Source of the DNA: Streptomyces sp. AC558_RSS880
Lineage (GTDB): Bacteria; Actinomycetota; Actinomycetes; Streptomycetales; Streptomycetaceae
NCBI RefSeq assembly: GCF_019049255.1
Contig: NZ_JAGMUJ010000161.1
Location: 360,791-424,790, forward strand
Length of the DNA stretch: 64,000 nt
Direction: 5' to 3'
Shown here: piece after piece, positions 39,141 to 48,083 of the stretch
How positions within the stretch are numbered: the stretch's first letter is position 1
Layout of the letters: the number at the start of each line of letters is the position of its first letter
The notes under the pieces: generated by a model
Told to the model about the DNA's origin: nothing
Seen by the model: the letters and a program-made list of their open reading frames with translations, nothing else
Database searches by the model: none
Position numbers and translations under genes: made by a program

Positions 39141-40283
39141 TCAGAGCAGCTTCTTCAGTTCCTCCGCCAGCAGGTCCCAGCGCCACTTCTGTTCGACCCA
39201 TTCCCTGCCCCGCTCGCCCATCCTGCGGCGCAGTTCCTCGTCGCCCAGGAGGGTGATGACGCGGTCCGCGGTCTGCTCCGCCGAGTCGCCCCGCACGACC
39301 CAGCCGGTTTCGCCGTCGAGGACCGCGTCGGGGGCGCCGCCGGAGTCGCCGGCGACGACCGGGAGACCGGTCGCGGAGGCTTCCAGGTAGACGATGCCGA
39401 GGCCCTCGACGTCCAGGCCCCCGCGCCGGGTGCGGCAGGGCATCGCGAAGACGTCCCCGGCGCCGTAGTGGGCGGGCAGCTCGGACCAGGGGACGGAGCC
39501 GGTGAAGCGGACGGAGGCGGCGACGCCGGTGTCGGCCGCGAGCCGGCGCAGGTCCTTCTCGTAGGGGCCGCCGCCGACGATCAGCAGGACGGCGTCCGGT
39601 TCGGCGGCCAGGACCGCGGGCATCGCCCGGATCAGCGTGTCCTGCCCCTTGCGCGGCACCAGCCGGGAGACGCACACGACCACCGGCCGGTCGGTCAGCC
39701 CGAGCCGCGCCCGCACCTCGTCGCCGCCCGAGTCGGGGTGGAAGGTCTTCTCGTCGACCCCGGGCGGCAGCTGCACCATCCGGGAGGCGGCCCCGGGGGT
39801 GAGCGCCGAGGCGATCCGGGAGCGCGTGTACTCGCCGAGGTAGGTGATCGTGTCCGTGGAGTCCCCGATGCGGCGCAGGAGCTGCCGTGCGGCGGGCAGC
39901 TGGGCCCAGCCGGCCTCGTGGCCGTGGGTGGTGGCCACGATCCGCTCGGCGCCCGCCCGGCGCAGCGCCGGTGCCATCAGGCCGAGCGGTGCCGCCGCCC
40001 CGAACCACACCGAGGTGCACCCGTGCTCACGCAGCAGCCCGACGGCCCGCCGGGTGGCCGCCGGGGTCGGCAGCAGCATGGTCGTCCGGTCGCGTACGAC
40101 GGTGAAGGGCTGCTCGGCGTCGAAGGCGGCGGTGGCCTCGACGCCCTCCCGGGAGCGCTTCCAGGTGGAGGCGTAGACGACGAGCCGCTCCGGGTCGAGC
40201 CGCAGCGCCATGTTGTGCAGGAACGCCTGGATGCCGCCGGGGCGGGGCGGGAAGTCATTGGTCACGATCAGGGTCTTGTGCAT
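39141..40283 (-). CDS. GT4 glycosyltransferase, PimB-like
   Basis: Protein of 380 residues with the GT-B fold. TLIVTNDFPPRPGGIQAFLHNMA is the N-terminal loop of PimB-type phosphatidylinositol mannosyltransferases; the donor site includes VCVSRLVPRKGQDTLIRAMP and EGLGIVYLEASATGLPVVAGDSGGAPDAV (GT4 Glu-x7-Glu type). It would add mannose to PIM1 at the inner membrane face. ATG 40283 has TAGGGT 8 bases upstream and no good ribosome-binding site. Assignment to PimB rather than another GT4 enzyme is by sequence style. Confidence 0.85.
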   Translation of the reverse strand: MHKTLIVTNDFPPRPGGIQAFLHNMALRLDPERLVVYASTWKRSREGVEATAAFDAEQPFTVVRDRTTMLLPTPAATRRAVGLLREHGCTSVWFGAAAPLGLMAPALRRAGAERIVATTHGHEAGWAQLPAARQLLRRIGDSTDTITYLGEYTRSRIASALTPGAASRMVQLPPGVDEKTFHPDSGGDEVRARLGLTDRPVVVCVSRLVPRKGQDTLIRAMPAVLAAEPDAVLLIVGGGPYEKDLRRLAADTGVAASVRFTGSVPWSELPAHYGAGDVFAMPCRTRRGGLDVEGLGIVYLEASATGLPVVAGDSGGAPDAVLDGETGWVVRGDSAEQTADRVITLLGDEELRRRMGERGREWVEQKWRWDLLAEELKKLL

Positions 40284-40291
40284 CGTCGCAG

Positions 40292-40297
40292 ACCCTA
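40292..40297 (-). promoter_or_regulatory. -10 element for a leaderless start
   Basis: TAGGGT on the minus strand, ending 8 bases before the ATG of the PimB-like gene. Confidence 0.4.
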
Positions 40298-40404
40298 CCG
40301 AACGGGGGGTGCGCCGCCCGCCACGGCGGCGCTCTGTGGCACGTACACAGGTGTCCGGGACATCATGGCCCCTCACGACCGCACACCGGACGGGCAGGGA
40401 GCAG

Positions 40405-41640
40405 ATGAAGACGACGGCCGCACGGGGGTCCCTCGCCTGGCTGCTGCTCCTGTGGACACTGACGCGGGCCGCCCTGCTGCTGTGCGTCCTGAAGGTGATC
40501 GTCTTCCCCGGGCCGGACGTCACCAGCGACGTGTCGGTCATCTACCGGGGCTGGTACGACGTCCTGCGCACCGGAACGTTCCCGCTGGACGACGTGACCT
40601 GGCAGTACCCGCCCGCCGCGGCCCTGGCGATCCTCTCCCCCGGCCTGCTGCCGTTCCTGGAGTACGCCACCGCCTTCTTCGTCCTGGCGTGTCTCGCCGA
40701 CCTCGCCACGCTGGCCCTGCTGCTGTACGCCGGCCGCCGTTCCGGCCGGTCGCCGCGCGGTGCCTGGGTGTGGATGGCGGGCGTGCCGCTGCTGGGGCCG
40801 ACGGTGTACGCGCGCTACGACGTGATGGTGACCGCGGTCGCCGTGGCCGCGCTGCTGGCGGCCGGCCGGTACCCCCGGTCGGCGGGGGCGCTCGCCGGTT
40901 TCGGGGCGCTGGTGAAGGTGTGGCCGGCGCTGCTGCTCCTCGCGGTGCGGCGGCGCGGTGCGTGGGTGTGGGCCGCGGTGACCGGTGCCGGGGTGGCCGC
41001 GCTGTTCGCCGTACTGATGCCGGGGGCGTTCGCGTTCCTCGGTTTTCAGCGGGACCGGGGGACGGAGGTGGAGTCGCTGGGGGCGCTCGTCTTCCATGTG
41101 GCCCGGCATCACGGGTGGGAGGGTGAGGTGCTGCTCAACTACGGCTCGGTGGAGTTCCTCGGCCCGTACGTGAGCTGGGTGAGCACGGGTGCGCTGTTCC
41201 TGAGCGGGGCCGCGCTGGGCTGGCTGGTGCTGTGGCGGGTGATGGCCGTCCGGTTCGAGGCGTGGACCGTGGCGGACGCGGCGTTCGTGGCGGTGCTTCT
41301 GTTCACGACGACGAGTCGGGTGATCAGTCCGCAGTACATGGTGTGGCTGGTCGGGCTCGGGGCGGTGTGCCTGTGCTTCCGGGAGAGCCGGATGGGGGTG
41401 CCGGTCGGGCTGGTGCTGGTTGCTTCGTTGGTGACGGTGCTGGAGTTCCCGGTGTGGTTCGGGCATGTGGTGGCCAGTGATGCGCTGGGCATCGCGCTGC
41501 TGGTGGTGCGCAACGGCCTGCTGGTGGCGGCGACGCTTCTGGCGGCGCGTGTGCTGTGGTGTGCGACGGTTCCCCGTCGGCGGTCGATTCCCAGGGTGCC
41601 CGGGCCGGCGCGGGCCGCCGAGGCGCCGGTTTCGTCCTGA
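40405..41640 (+). CDS. GT87-like polytopic membrane glycosyltransferase
   Basis: Protein of 411 residues with about ten membrane segments. The first loop has DVSVIYRGWYDVLRTGTFPLDDVTWQYPPAAA, like the Asp-containing first loop and YPP motif of polyprenyl-phosphate-mannose-dependent GT87/DUF2029 enzymes; YARYDVMVTAVAVAAL and TSRVISPQYMVWLVGL also fit. It probably adds sugars from lipid donors outside the membrane, fitting the divergent PimB-like gene. ATG 40405 follows GGGAG closely. Confidence 0.8.
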   Translation: MKTTAARGSLAWLLLLWTLTRAALLLCVLKVIVFPGPDVTSDVSVIYRGWYDVLRTGTFPLDDVTWQYPPAAALAILSPGLLPFLEYATAFFVLACLADLATLALLLYAGRRSGRSPRGAWVWMAGVPLLGPTVYARYDVMVTAVAVAALLAAGRYPRSAGALAGFGALVKVWPALLLLAVRRRGAWVWAAVTGAGVAALFAVLMPGAFAFLGFQRDRGTEVESLGALVFHVARHHGWEGEVLLNYGSVEFLGPYVSWVSTGALFLSGAALGWLVLWRVMAVRFEAWTVADAAFVAVLLFTTTSRVISPQYMVWLVGLGAVCLCFRESRMGVPVGLVLVASLVTVLEFPVWFGHVVASDALGIALLVVRNGLLVAATLLAARVLWCATVPRRRSIPRVPGPARAAEAPVSS

Positions 41641-41730
41641 TCTCCGCTGTTGGTGCGGGGCGGGGGGGTGTTCGCGCAGCCCGGCGCTTGCGGGGTGCCT
41701 CCCCCAGAGGGGGTACCCCCAGCGCCCACC

Positions 41731-41793
41731 CGTGCCGCCCTGGGGGTACCTCCCAGGCCCTTAAGGCACTGGGGGAGGCACGACTGCCCGCGG
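41731..41793 (+). repeat. Intergenic repeat family A, copy 4
   Basis: Nearly identical to the copy at 35459-35520. Lies between the convergent GT87-like gene and the lipoprotein gene, and is preceded by a small CCCCCAGAGGGGGTACCCCC hairpin at about 41701-41720. Confidence 0.8.
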
Positions 41794-41808
41794 TTTCGGA
41801 ACGGCTGC

Positions 41809-42999
41809 TCAGGTCAGTGCGTTCCTCACGTACTCCCGCCACTGTGCGGTGAAGTCCTCGCGGGTGGTGTCGAGGATCCGTCGCATCGCGTCCTCCACCG
41901 CGCCGTCGCGGTGTTCGTGTGCGCCCACGGCGCGGTAGAACTCGCCGAGGCGTTCCTCGCCCCAGCGGTCGGCGATGAGGCGGCAGGCCAGCCAGCCGCT
42001 CTCGTAGGCGCGGGCGAGGCGGTCCGCGTCGCCGGAGAAGCCGAAGTCCTCGTCGTCCGGCAGCTCCGCGGGCACCTCGCCCCGGCCCACCGCGTGGGCG
42101 AGTTCCGGTGCGACCTCCGCGGGGGCGCGGTCGCCGCCGCGGTAGCCGACCCAGTCGGCGAACCCCTCGGACAGCCACAGCGGGGTCGCGGCGGAGGTGT
42201 GGGCGCGGGTGGCGACGTGGGTGGTCTCATGGGTGAGGACGACCTGCCGGCCCGAGTCGCCGAGCAGTCCGAAGGCGTCCGGGTTGACGATGACCCGGTC
42301 CGCCGGCGCCCGCCCGTCCGCGCCGGTGGCGCCGGTGGTGACCGCCGCGATGCCCCGGTAGGAGGAGGCGGGCGAGCCCAGCAGGCCCGCCATGCCCTCC
42401 AGGGTCTCCGGAACCAGGACGACCACGCGCCGGCTCCACTCCGGGCGCCACGCGTCGGACACCGCGGGCACCGCGCGGTCGGCCAGTCCGGCGTAGTCCC
42501 GCAGCTTCCCGTCGGACTGCCCGACGCCGAGGACCAGGCTCCGCTCGCCCCGGACGGCGCGTACGGGGCCCTGGTCCCACAGCTGCTGGCCGGACTTCGT
42601 CGCGGGCCGGTCGGAGTCGACGGACCAGCGGCCGTCGCGGTCCCGGCTCAGGCTCAGGGAGCGGGCGGTGGTGACCGGGGACCGGTCGTGGCCCTCGACG
42701 CGGTAGCTCAGGCTGGCGGAGGCGGTGGCGGTGTCACCGGTGCGGTCGAGGGCGGTGACGCGGTAGGACCAGTCGGCGAGCGGTACCGCGCGCAGGTTGT
42801 CGAACCCGGCGCGGGTGCCGGTACGGGCGTACGCGGCGGCGTCGTGGTCGAGGACGGCCGCCGCGCGGCGGTCGAGGAGGGACTGCACCTCCGCGCGTAC
42901 GGCGTCGACGGCCGGTCCCCCGCCGCATCCCACCAGGGAGACGAGCAGCAGACACAGCGCCGTCACCGACGCACCCGACACCCGCCTTCGACCAGCCAC
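41809..42999 (-). CDS. Lipoprotein with gluzincin-type metallopeptidase motif
   Basis: Protein of 396 residues. A signal peptide ends in the lipobox LVGC (Cys near residue 25). The N-terminal half looks like a beta-rich SnoaL/NTF2-like or unknown domain; the C-terminal half carries VVLTHETTHVATRA, an HExxH zinc site near residue 255, followed 20-odd residues on by LSEGFADWV supplying the third ligand Glu. This is the peptidase MA/M1-like pattern. It is anchored outside the membrane and may process surface proteins; no substrate is known. GTG 42999 is used. Confidence 0.82.
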   Translation of the reverse strand: MAGRRRVSGASVTALCLLLVSLVGCGGGPAVDAVRAEVQSLLDRRAAAVLDHDAAAYARTGTRAGFDNLRAVPLADWSYRVTALDRTGDTATASASLSYRVEGHDRSPVTTARSLSLSRDRDGRWSVDSDRPATKSGQQLWDQGPVRAVRGERSLVLGVGQSDGKLRDYAGLADRAVPAVSDAWRPEWSRRVVVLVPETLEGMAGLLGSPASSYRGIAAVTTGATGADGRAPADRVIVNPDAFGLLGDSGRQVVLTHETTHVATRAHTSAATPLWLSEGFADWVGYRGGDRAPAEVAPELAHAVGRGEVPAELPDDEDFGFSGDADRLARAYESGWLACRLIADRWGEERLGEFYRAVGAHEHRDGAVEDAMRRILDTTREDFTAQWREYVRNALT

Positions 43000-43032
43000 C
43001 TTCCTGAGGGTACGGGCGTCGGGCCGGTGCGG

Positions 43033-44046
43033 TCAGACCCTGGTGACCGACGAGACCGGCATCATGCCGACCGGGTCGTAGCGCACCGGGGCGCCGGGGT
43101 GGGGCGCGTGGATCACCTGGCCGTTGCCCATGTACATCCCGACGTGGGAGGCGTCGGAGCGGTAGACGACCAGATCACCGGGGCGCGCCTCGGACAGCGG
43201 GACCTGCCGGCCGGCGTGCCGCTGGGCCTGTGAGGTGCGCGGCAGCGCGACCCCTGCCTGGGCGTACGACCACTGGATCAGTCCGGAGCAGTCGAAGGAG
43301 GACGGGCCGTTGGCGCCCCAGACGTAGGGCCTGCCGAGGGCGGAGCGGGCCGCCGCGACGGCGGCCGCCGCGCGGCGCGAGGCGGGCGCCTCGCCGGGGC
43401 CGAGCAGGTCCGTGCGTGCGGAGCGGGTGGCGCGGTCCCAGGCGGCGCGTTCGCCGGCCGGGAGGGAGTTGAGCAGCCGGCGGGCCTCGGCGAGCTTGCG
43501 CTCGACGGTCCGCTTGTGCGCGGCGACGGCCCTGCGGCTCTTCTCCAGCGCGCCGAGCTTTCCGGCCGCCTCCGCGCGGTCCTGGGCGAGGGAGCGCAGG
43601 GCGCTCCTCAGTCTCCTCAGCTCACCGGCCTGGTGGACGGTGATCCGGTCCAGTACGGAGGCCCTCTCGAGGTAGTCCTCCGGATCGTCGGAGAGCAGCA
43701 GGGCGAGAGTGGGGTCGAGGCCGCCGGAGCGGTACTGGGCGCCGGCGAGCGAACCCAGCGACTCCCGCATGGTGTTGACGCGTGCCTGCTGCCGGGCGAT
43801 CCCGTCCTGGGCGTCGGCGATCCGCCGGCGCAGTCCGTCGGTGCGCTCGTCGGCCTCGTTGTACGCCTCGGTCGCCTTCTCGGCCTCCCGGTACAGGCGG
43901 TCCACCTCGGCCCGGGTGACGTCGTACGGCGTGGCCGTGGCCGGTACGGCGGCGAGGGCGGTGGCCGCCGCGGACAGCAGACCGAGGGCGACGGCGGTGC
44001 CCCGGTCGGATCCGGACGACGGTGCGATACGGCGATGGGACCCCAC
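43033..44046 (-). CDS. Secreted NlpC/P60 peptidoglycan hydrolase
   Basis: Protein of 337 residues. An Ala-rich signal peptide (about 1-39) is followed by a long coiled coil (about 45-195, VDRLYREAEKATEAYNEADE onward) and a C-terminal NlpC/P60 domain: Cys in NGPSSFDCSGLIQWSYAQAG, His in DASHVGMYMGNG and a third His in VIHAPHPG. It cuts stem peptides; the coiled coil may act as in RipA/CwlO-like enzymes. Same architecture as the next gene, so the two are tandem paralogues. A GAAGGAG box lies 11 bases before GTG 44046. Confidence 0.92.
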   Translation of the reverse strand: MGSHRRIAPSSGSDRGTAVALGLLSAAATALAAVPATATPYDVTRAEVDRLYREAEKATEAYNEADERTDGLRRRIADAQDGIARQQARVNTMRESLGSLAGAQYRSGGLDPTLALLLSDDPEDYLERASVLDRITVHQAGELRRLRSALRSLAQDRAEAAGKLGALEKSRRAVAAHKRTVERKLAEARRLLNSLPAGERAAWDRATRSARTDLLGPGEAPASRRAAAAVAAARSALGRPYVWGANGPSSFDCSGLIQWSYAQAGVALPRTSQAQRHAGRQVPLSEARPGDLVVYRSDASHVGMYMGNGQVIHAPHPGAPVRYDPVGMMPVSSVTRV

Positions 44047-44145
44047 GGGAAGCCGCGCTCCTTCCGCTGGCGGACAGGGAAACGCGGCAGACAGTAGCCC
44101 TCAAAACCACGGGCGGACCAACGGCCCAGGGAGCCACACACGGTG

Positions 44146-44181
44146 ACGCCCCGCCTGTGACCTGCGTCAGAGGCGGGGCGT
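44146..44181 (-). terminator. Hairpin between the two NlpC/P60 genes
   Basis: ACGCCCCGCCT and AGGCGGGGCGT form a perfect 11-bp stem with a 14-base loop, 43 bp past the stop of the upstream gene and about 100 bp before the start of the next. Confidence 0.7.
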
Positions 44182-44223
44182 GGAGCCGAACGGCGTGGTC
44201 GGGAATCCCCCGAACGGCGGCGG

Positions 44224-45264
44224 CTAGACGCGGACGCCGAACATGAACGGGCCGCCGATGGTGTTCATCGACTCGTAGCGCACGACGGTGCCGGTGCGCG
44301 GGGCGTGGATGATCTGGCCGTTGCCCGCGTAGAGACCCACGTGGTGCAGGTCGTTGAAGAAAAAGACGAGGTCGCCGACCTTGAGCTGGCTCACCGAGTA
44401 GATCCTGGTGCCGTCGTTGGTCTGGGCCTCGGAGGTGCGCGAGATGCCGACGCCGGCCTGCGCGTAGGCCCAGGAGGTCAGGCCGGAGCAGTCGAAGGAG
44501 GACGGACCGGTGGCGCCGTAGACGTAGGGGGTGCCGAGCTTGCTCTGGGCGGCGGCGAAGGCGGCGGCGGCGCGGCCGGAGCCGGCCGGGACCTTGACGT
44601 CGAGCGCCTCACGCTCGCTGGCGCGGGTGGCGCGGTTCTCCTCCTGGGCGAGCTGGGCCTTCTCCGCGGCGGTGAGGCTGTTGAGCAGCTTCTGCGCGGA
44701 GGAGAGCTTGCTCTGGATCTCCTTCTTCTTGTTGCCCAGTTCGGTGCGGGTGGCGGAGAGGTCCTTGAGCTTCTCGGACGCCTCGGAGCGCTGCTGGGCG
44801 AGCTCGCGCTGCTTCTCCTGGATCTCCTTGAGCGCGTCGACCTGCTGGGTGCTCAACTGGTCGAGGGTGGACGCCTTGTCGAGGTAGTCGTCCGGGTCGG
44901 CGGAGAGGAAGAGCTGGACGGAGGGGTCGATGCCACCGCTGCGGTACTGGGCGCTGGCCATCGAACCGAGGCCGTCGCGCAGCTCGTTGAGCTCCTGCTG
45001 GCCCTTGGCGACGTTGTCCTGGATGGTGGAGATCTCCTTCTGGAGCTTCTCCTGCTTCTCCTTGGCGCCGTTGTACTTCTCGGTGGCCTGCTCGGCCTGC
45101 TCGTAGAGCTTGTCGACCTTGGCCTTGACCTCGTCCTTGCTCGGCTTCTCGCTCGGGGCGGCGTTGGCGGCCTGCGAGCTCATGACGACGGCAGCTGCGG
45201 CAGCGGTGGTGAGCACGGTGACGCGTGCGCGGCTCGGCTGCTTGGGACGACGGTGGGACGCCAC
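44224..45264 (-). CDS. Secreted NlpC/P60 peptidoglycan hydrolase
   Basis: Protein of 346 residues. Signal peptide to about residue 35 (cleavage near ANAAPSE), a Lys/Glu/Gln-rich coiled coil (about 40-215) and a C-terminal NlpC/P60 domain with Cys in TGPSSFDCSGLTSWAYAQAG, His in DLHHVGLYAGNG and the downstream His in IIHAPRTG. It resembles the downstream paralogue over the whole length but is more charged in the coiled coil. The upstream 280 bp is comparatively AT-rich and holds the promoter; I see no clear ydaO-type riboswitch there. GTG 45264, GGAG 9 bases upstream. Confidence 0.92.
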   Translation of the reverse strand: MASHRRPKQPSRARVTVLTTAAAAAVVMSSQAANAAPSEKPSKDEVKAKVDKLYEQAEQATEKYNGAKEKQEKLQKEISTIQDNVAKGQQELNELRDGLGSMASAQYRSGGIDPSVQLFLSADPDDYLDKASTLDQLSTQQVDALKEIQEKQRELAQQRSEASEKLKDLSATRTELGNKKKEIQSKLSSAQKLLNSLTAAEKAQLAQEENRATRASEREALDVKVPAGSGRAAAAFAAAQSKLGTPYVYGATGPSSFDCSGLTSWAYAQAGVGISRTSEAQTNDGTRIYSVSQLKVGDLVFFFNDLHHVGLYAGNGQIIHAPRTGTVVRYESMNTIGGPFMFGVRV

Positions 45265-45543
45265 GGAGACGAGCTCCTTCTCGAGAGTGATCGCGCGAGC
45301 GAGGGTTCGAAGGGAGACCCTAGTGATTCTCTTGTGATCAGTTCAAATCCCTGGACACAAAATCTCCGTTACAGCGGGTTTATTCGATCCGAACTCACCT
45401 GCAGTGACGCACCTTTGACGCTACGTTGCGTGACGGTTCCGTCAATTCGGGCATAGATCCCGTACGTTGCACGAGGGACGGATGTGAATGAGGTGTGAGG
45501 TAAGCCTTTTGGGCGGGGTGCCGCGCGAGCCGCTTCGGAGGTG

Positions 45544-46887
45544 CTAGGCGAGCCGCTTCAGGAGCATCGCCGAGGCGACCGGGCGGGCGCCCGCGCGGGC
45601 CACCCCGTCGGCGACCTCGCGGTCGGTGGAGGCGACGATGACGGGCCGCCCCGGCGGCTCGGCGCGCACCAGCTGGCGGATCAGCTCGTCGGCGGTGACG
45701 CCCGGCTTGGAGAACAGCACCCGCACCCCGCGCGGCGGCGCGAGCAGCACCGGCGCGACCAGTTCGGCGCCGTCGAAGACACAGGTCACCTCGGCGCCCG
45801 TCTGGGCGGCGAGCTGGGCGAGCTGGCCCAGCAGGCGCAGCCGCTGCTTCTCCAGGGGCATCTGGGGATAGCCGGTCTTGGTGACGTTGTAGCCGTCGAC
45901 GACCAGATGCGCCTGCGGCAGCGCCAGCAGCTGGTCGAGGACGGCCGGGTCGTGCTCGGACAGCGCGCGGGCGGCGATGTCCTTCGGGGTCATGCGGCCG
46001 GGCTCGACGGCGTCCACGGTCTCGGCGGGCCGGACGGACACCGGGGGCAGCGCCAGCTCCCGGCGAAGCCCCTGGGCGGCGTCAAGGACGGTGTCCAGGA
46101 GCAGCCGGACCCGCATGTCCTCGACGCTGCGGCCCTCGCGGGCGGCCCGGCGGGCGGCCTCGAGGGCGGCCTCGGTCTCCCCCAGCCGGGCCTTGAGGCG
46201 CCGGCTCTCGCTCTCGGCGGCCGACACCTGGGCGTGGCCCTCGGCGCGCACGGTCTCCATCTCGCCCCGCAGCTTGCGCACGGCGGCCTCGCCGCGCTTG
46301 ACGTCGCTGAGGGCGGAGCGCAGCTTGCGGTGCAGCGACTCGGCTTCCTTCTTCGCCGACTCCAGTTCGGTGCGCAGCCGCTCGGTCTCGGACTTGGTGT
46401 GCTCCCGGGCCCGGGCCAGTTCGGCGCGCAGCCGTTCCAGCTCGGCCCGGGTCTCGTCGTCGGCGCGCTCGGCGTCGGCGCGCTGGGCCTCCTCGCCGGC
46501 GGCGGTGACCAGCTTGACCCAGCCGGGCGGGCGGAGCACGTAGGCCGCGGCCGCCACGTCGAGCGGGTCCGCGGCCGGGGGCGGGGAGCCGGAGTCGAGG
46601 GCACCGGTCAGTTCCGGCTGGGCCTCTCTGAGTTTCTCCCCGATGCGCTGCCGGAACAGCGGATCGGTCTCCAGCGCCGCGGCCATGGCGTTGCCGGCGA
46701 ACTTGGCGCGGCGGTTCGGGGCGAAGCGCGCGTACTGCCGCAGCTGGGCGGGCAGCTCGGCGACCGTGAGTCCGCCGAAGCCGTCGGCGACGATCTGGAT
46801 GACGCGGCGGCGCACTCCGTCGGGCAGCGGACGGTCGAGCACCTCGGCGGCGCCGTCCTGCGGCCCCCCGCCCGTGGTCTCCACCAT
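45544..46887 (-). CDS. Coiled-coil protein with C-terminal YacP-like NYN nuclease domain
   Basis: Protein of 447 residues. An N-terminal helical part (about 15-130, LPAQLRQYARFAPNRRAKFAGNAMAAAL) is followed by a long coiled coil (about 135-255), a linker and a C-terminal NYN/PIN-like domain (about 320-447): HLVVDGYNVTKTGYPQ with the first acidic residue, TCVFDGAELV with the second, and VASTDREVADGVARAGARPV with the third. YacP (Rae1) in Bacillus cleaves ribosome-bound mRNA, so an RNase role is reasonable. The long coiled coil is an actinobacterial addition. Confidence 0.87.
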   Translation of the reverse strand: MVETTGGGPQDGAAEVLDRPLPDGVRRRVIQIVADGFGGLTVAELPAQLRQYARFAPNRRAKFAGNAMAAALETDPLFRQRIGEKLREAQPELTGALDSGSPPPAADPLDVAAAAYVLRPPGWVKLVTAAGEEAQRADAERADDETRAELERLRAELARAREHTKSETERLRTELESAKKEAESLHRKLRSALSDVKRGEAAVRKLRGEMETVRAEGHAQVSAAESESRRLKARLGETEAALEAARRAAREGRSVEDMRVRLLLDTVLDAAQGLRRELALPPVSVRPAETVDAVEPGRMTPKDIAARALSEHDPAVLDQLLALPQAHLVVDGYNVTKTGYPQMPLEKQRLRLLGQLAQLAAQTGAEVTCVFDGAELVAPVLLAPPRGVRVLFSKPGVTADELIRQLVRAEPPGRPVIVASTDREVADGVARAGARPVASAMLLKRLA

Positions 46888-46952
46888 CCGTCACACCCCT
46901 ATGCCTGTTCTGCGACCCCGCGCGGGGTCACGTCAGCGGGGCCCGCTCCCGC

Positions 46953-47192
46953 TCAGGAGCCGGCACCCGGCCTGTCCACGAGTTCCACCTGATCCACGGC
47001 GTTGCACCAGCGGCACCGCACCGACTCGATGGTCTCACCGAGCACCTCGCGCTCCTCGACCCTGGGCTCTCCGGCCAGATCGAGGTGGACGTACTCGACG
47101 ACCTTCGACGAGCGGGTCACGTCGAAGCGGGTGAGGTTGCCGCAGAGGGTGCAGCGCCACCGCGTCGAGGCGGTCGGCAGAGGAACCGTCAT
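46953..47192 (-). CDS. Small zinc-ribbon-like protein
   Basis: Protein of 79 residues with two Cys-x2-Cys knuckles, WRCTLCGNLTRFDV (Cys14, Cys17) and VRCRWCNAVDQVE (Cys60, Cys63), separated by a beta-rich stretch, as in a zinc ribbon. Conserved in Streptomyces beside the NYN gene; function unknown. ATG 47192; GGAAGG lies about 12 bases upstream, further than usual. It lies 66 bp upstream of the NYN gene on the same strand, so the two may be cotranscribed. Confidence 0.78.
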   Translation of the reverse strand: MTVPLPTASTRWRCTLCGNLTRFDVTRSSKVVEYVHLDLAGEPRVEEREVLGETIESVRCRWCNAVDQVELVDRPGAGS

Positions 47193-47348
47193 CGTGGCTG
47201 TTCGCCTTCCTTCCAGTGTCCGTGACGCACCGGCCCGCCGGTGCGTGTGGCTCGTAACCCTACGGCCTGGCGGGTCCCCGCCGCCCGCCCGTCCACGGCG
47301 GCGAGGCGGTCTGTGCGGTTGCGTCCGGTTACGTCATGCTCTGTATTC

Positions 47349-48083
47349 ATGATCCGTGACTGGAGCGCGTCGGCCGCCGGGGCGATCCGGGGCGCCTCCG
47401 CGCCGGTGACGCACACCCTCATCGCGCTGTGCTGCCTGCTCTTCCTGATCGGGCCGGCGTCGGGCCTGAATCCGGCCCACGGCTCCGGGGAGGAGCTGCT
47501 CGCCGCGCAAAGGGCCTATTTCCGGCACTGGGGCGTCATTCCCGCAGACCTGTTCGAAGGATCCCCCGCGGCCGTCCTCACCCCCGCCACGGCGCTGTTC
47601 GTGCACGGCAGCTGGGTGCACCTGCTCGGCAACATGCTGTTCCTCCAGGTCTTCGGGGCGATGACCGAGGCACGGATGGGCCGGGTGCGGTTCACCCTGT
47701 GCTACGTCGGCTGCGGCTACCTCGCGCTGCTGGGGTACGCCGCCACCGACGCGGACTCCGGGCGGTCCCTGGTCGGTGCCTCCGGGGCGATCTCGGCGGT
47801 GCTCGGCGCGTTCCTCTTCCTGTTCCCCCGGGCCCGGGTGACCAGTCTCCTGCCGTTCCTGTTCTTCCTGCCGGTACGCCTGCCGGCGTGGGTGGTGCTG
47901 CCGTTCTGGGCGGCGCTGCAGTGGGCGGCGGCGGGGCGGGCGGGCGAGGGGCCGGGGGTGGCGTACCTGGCGCACCTGATCGGGTTCGGGCTGGGCTTCG
48001 GCTACGCGTGGGTGCGCTTCGGCGGGGCGACTACAGTGAAGGCCACCCCTGCTCCGGCCCCCGAGGGAGAGAACCAGCCGTGA
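47349..48083 (+). CDS. Rhomboid-family intramembrane serine protease
   Basis: Protein of 244 residues with six or seven membrane segments. FVHGSWVHLLGNMLFLQVFG is the conserved L1/TM2 region, LVGASGAISAVLGAF holds the catalytic Ser (GxSG), and YLAHLIGFGLGFGYAW the catalytic His. It cleaves membrane proteins within the bilayer. Start ATG 47349 (MIRDWSASAAG) is chosen; the in-frame opening further upstream would run into the promoter shared with the zinc-ribbon gene. It overlaps the next gene by GTGA. Confidence 0.9.
   Translation: MIRDWSASAAGAIRGASAPVTHTLIALCCLLFLIGPASGLNPAHGSGEELLAAQRAYFRHWGVIPADLFEGSPAAVLTPATALFVHGSWVHLLGNMLFLQVFGAMTEARMGRVRFTLCYVGCGYLALLGYAATDADSGRSLVGASGAISAVLGAFLFLFPRARVTSLLPFLFFLPVRLPAWVVLPFWAALQWAAAGRAGEGPGVAYLAHLIGFGLGFGYAWVRFGGATTVKATPAPAPEGENQP

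Noticed and set aside
45265..45543. ydaO/c-di-AMP riboswitch before the NlpC/P60 gene
   Set aside because: Such riboswitches occur before cell-wall hydrolases in Streptomyces, but the conserved ydaO words could not be found in this gap or in 44047-44223.
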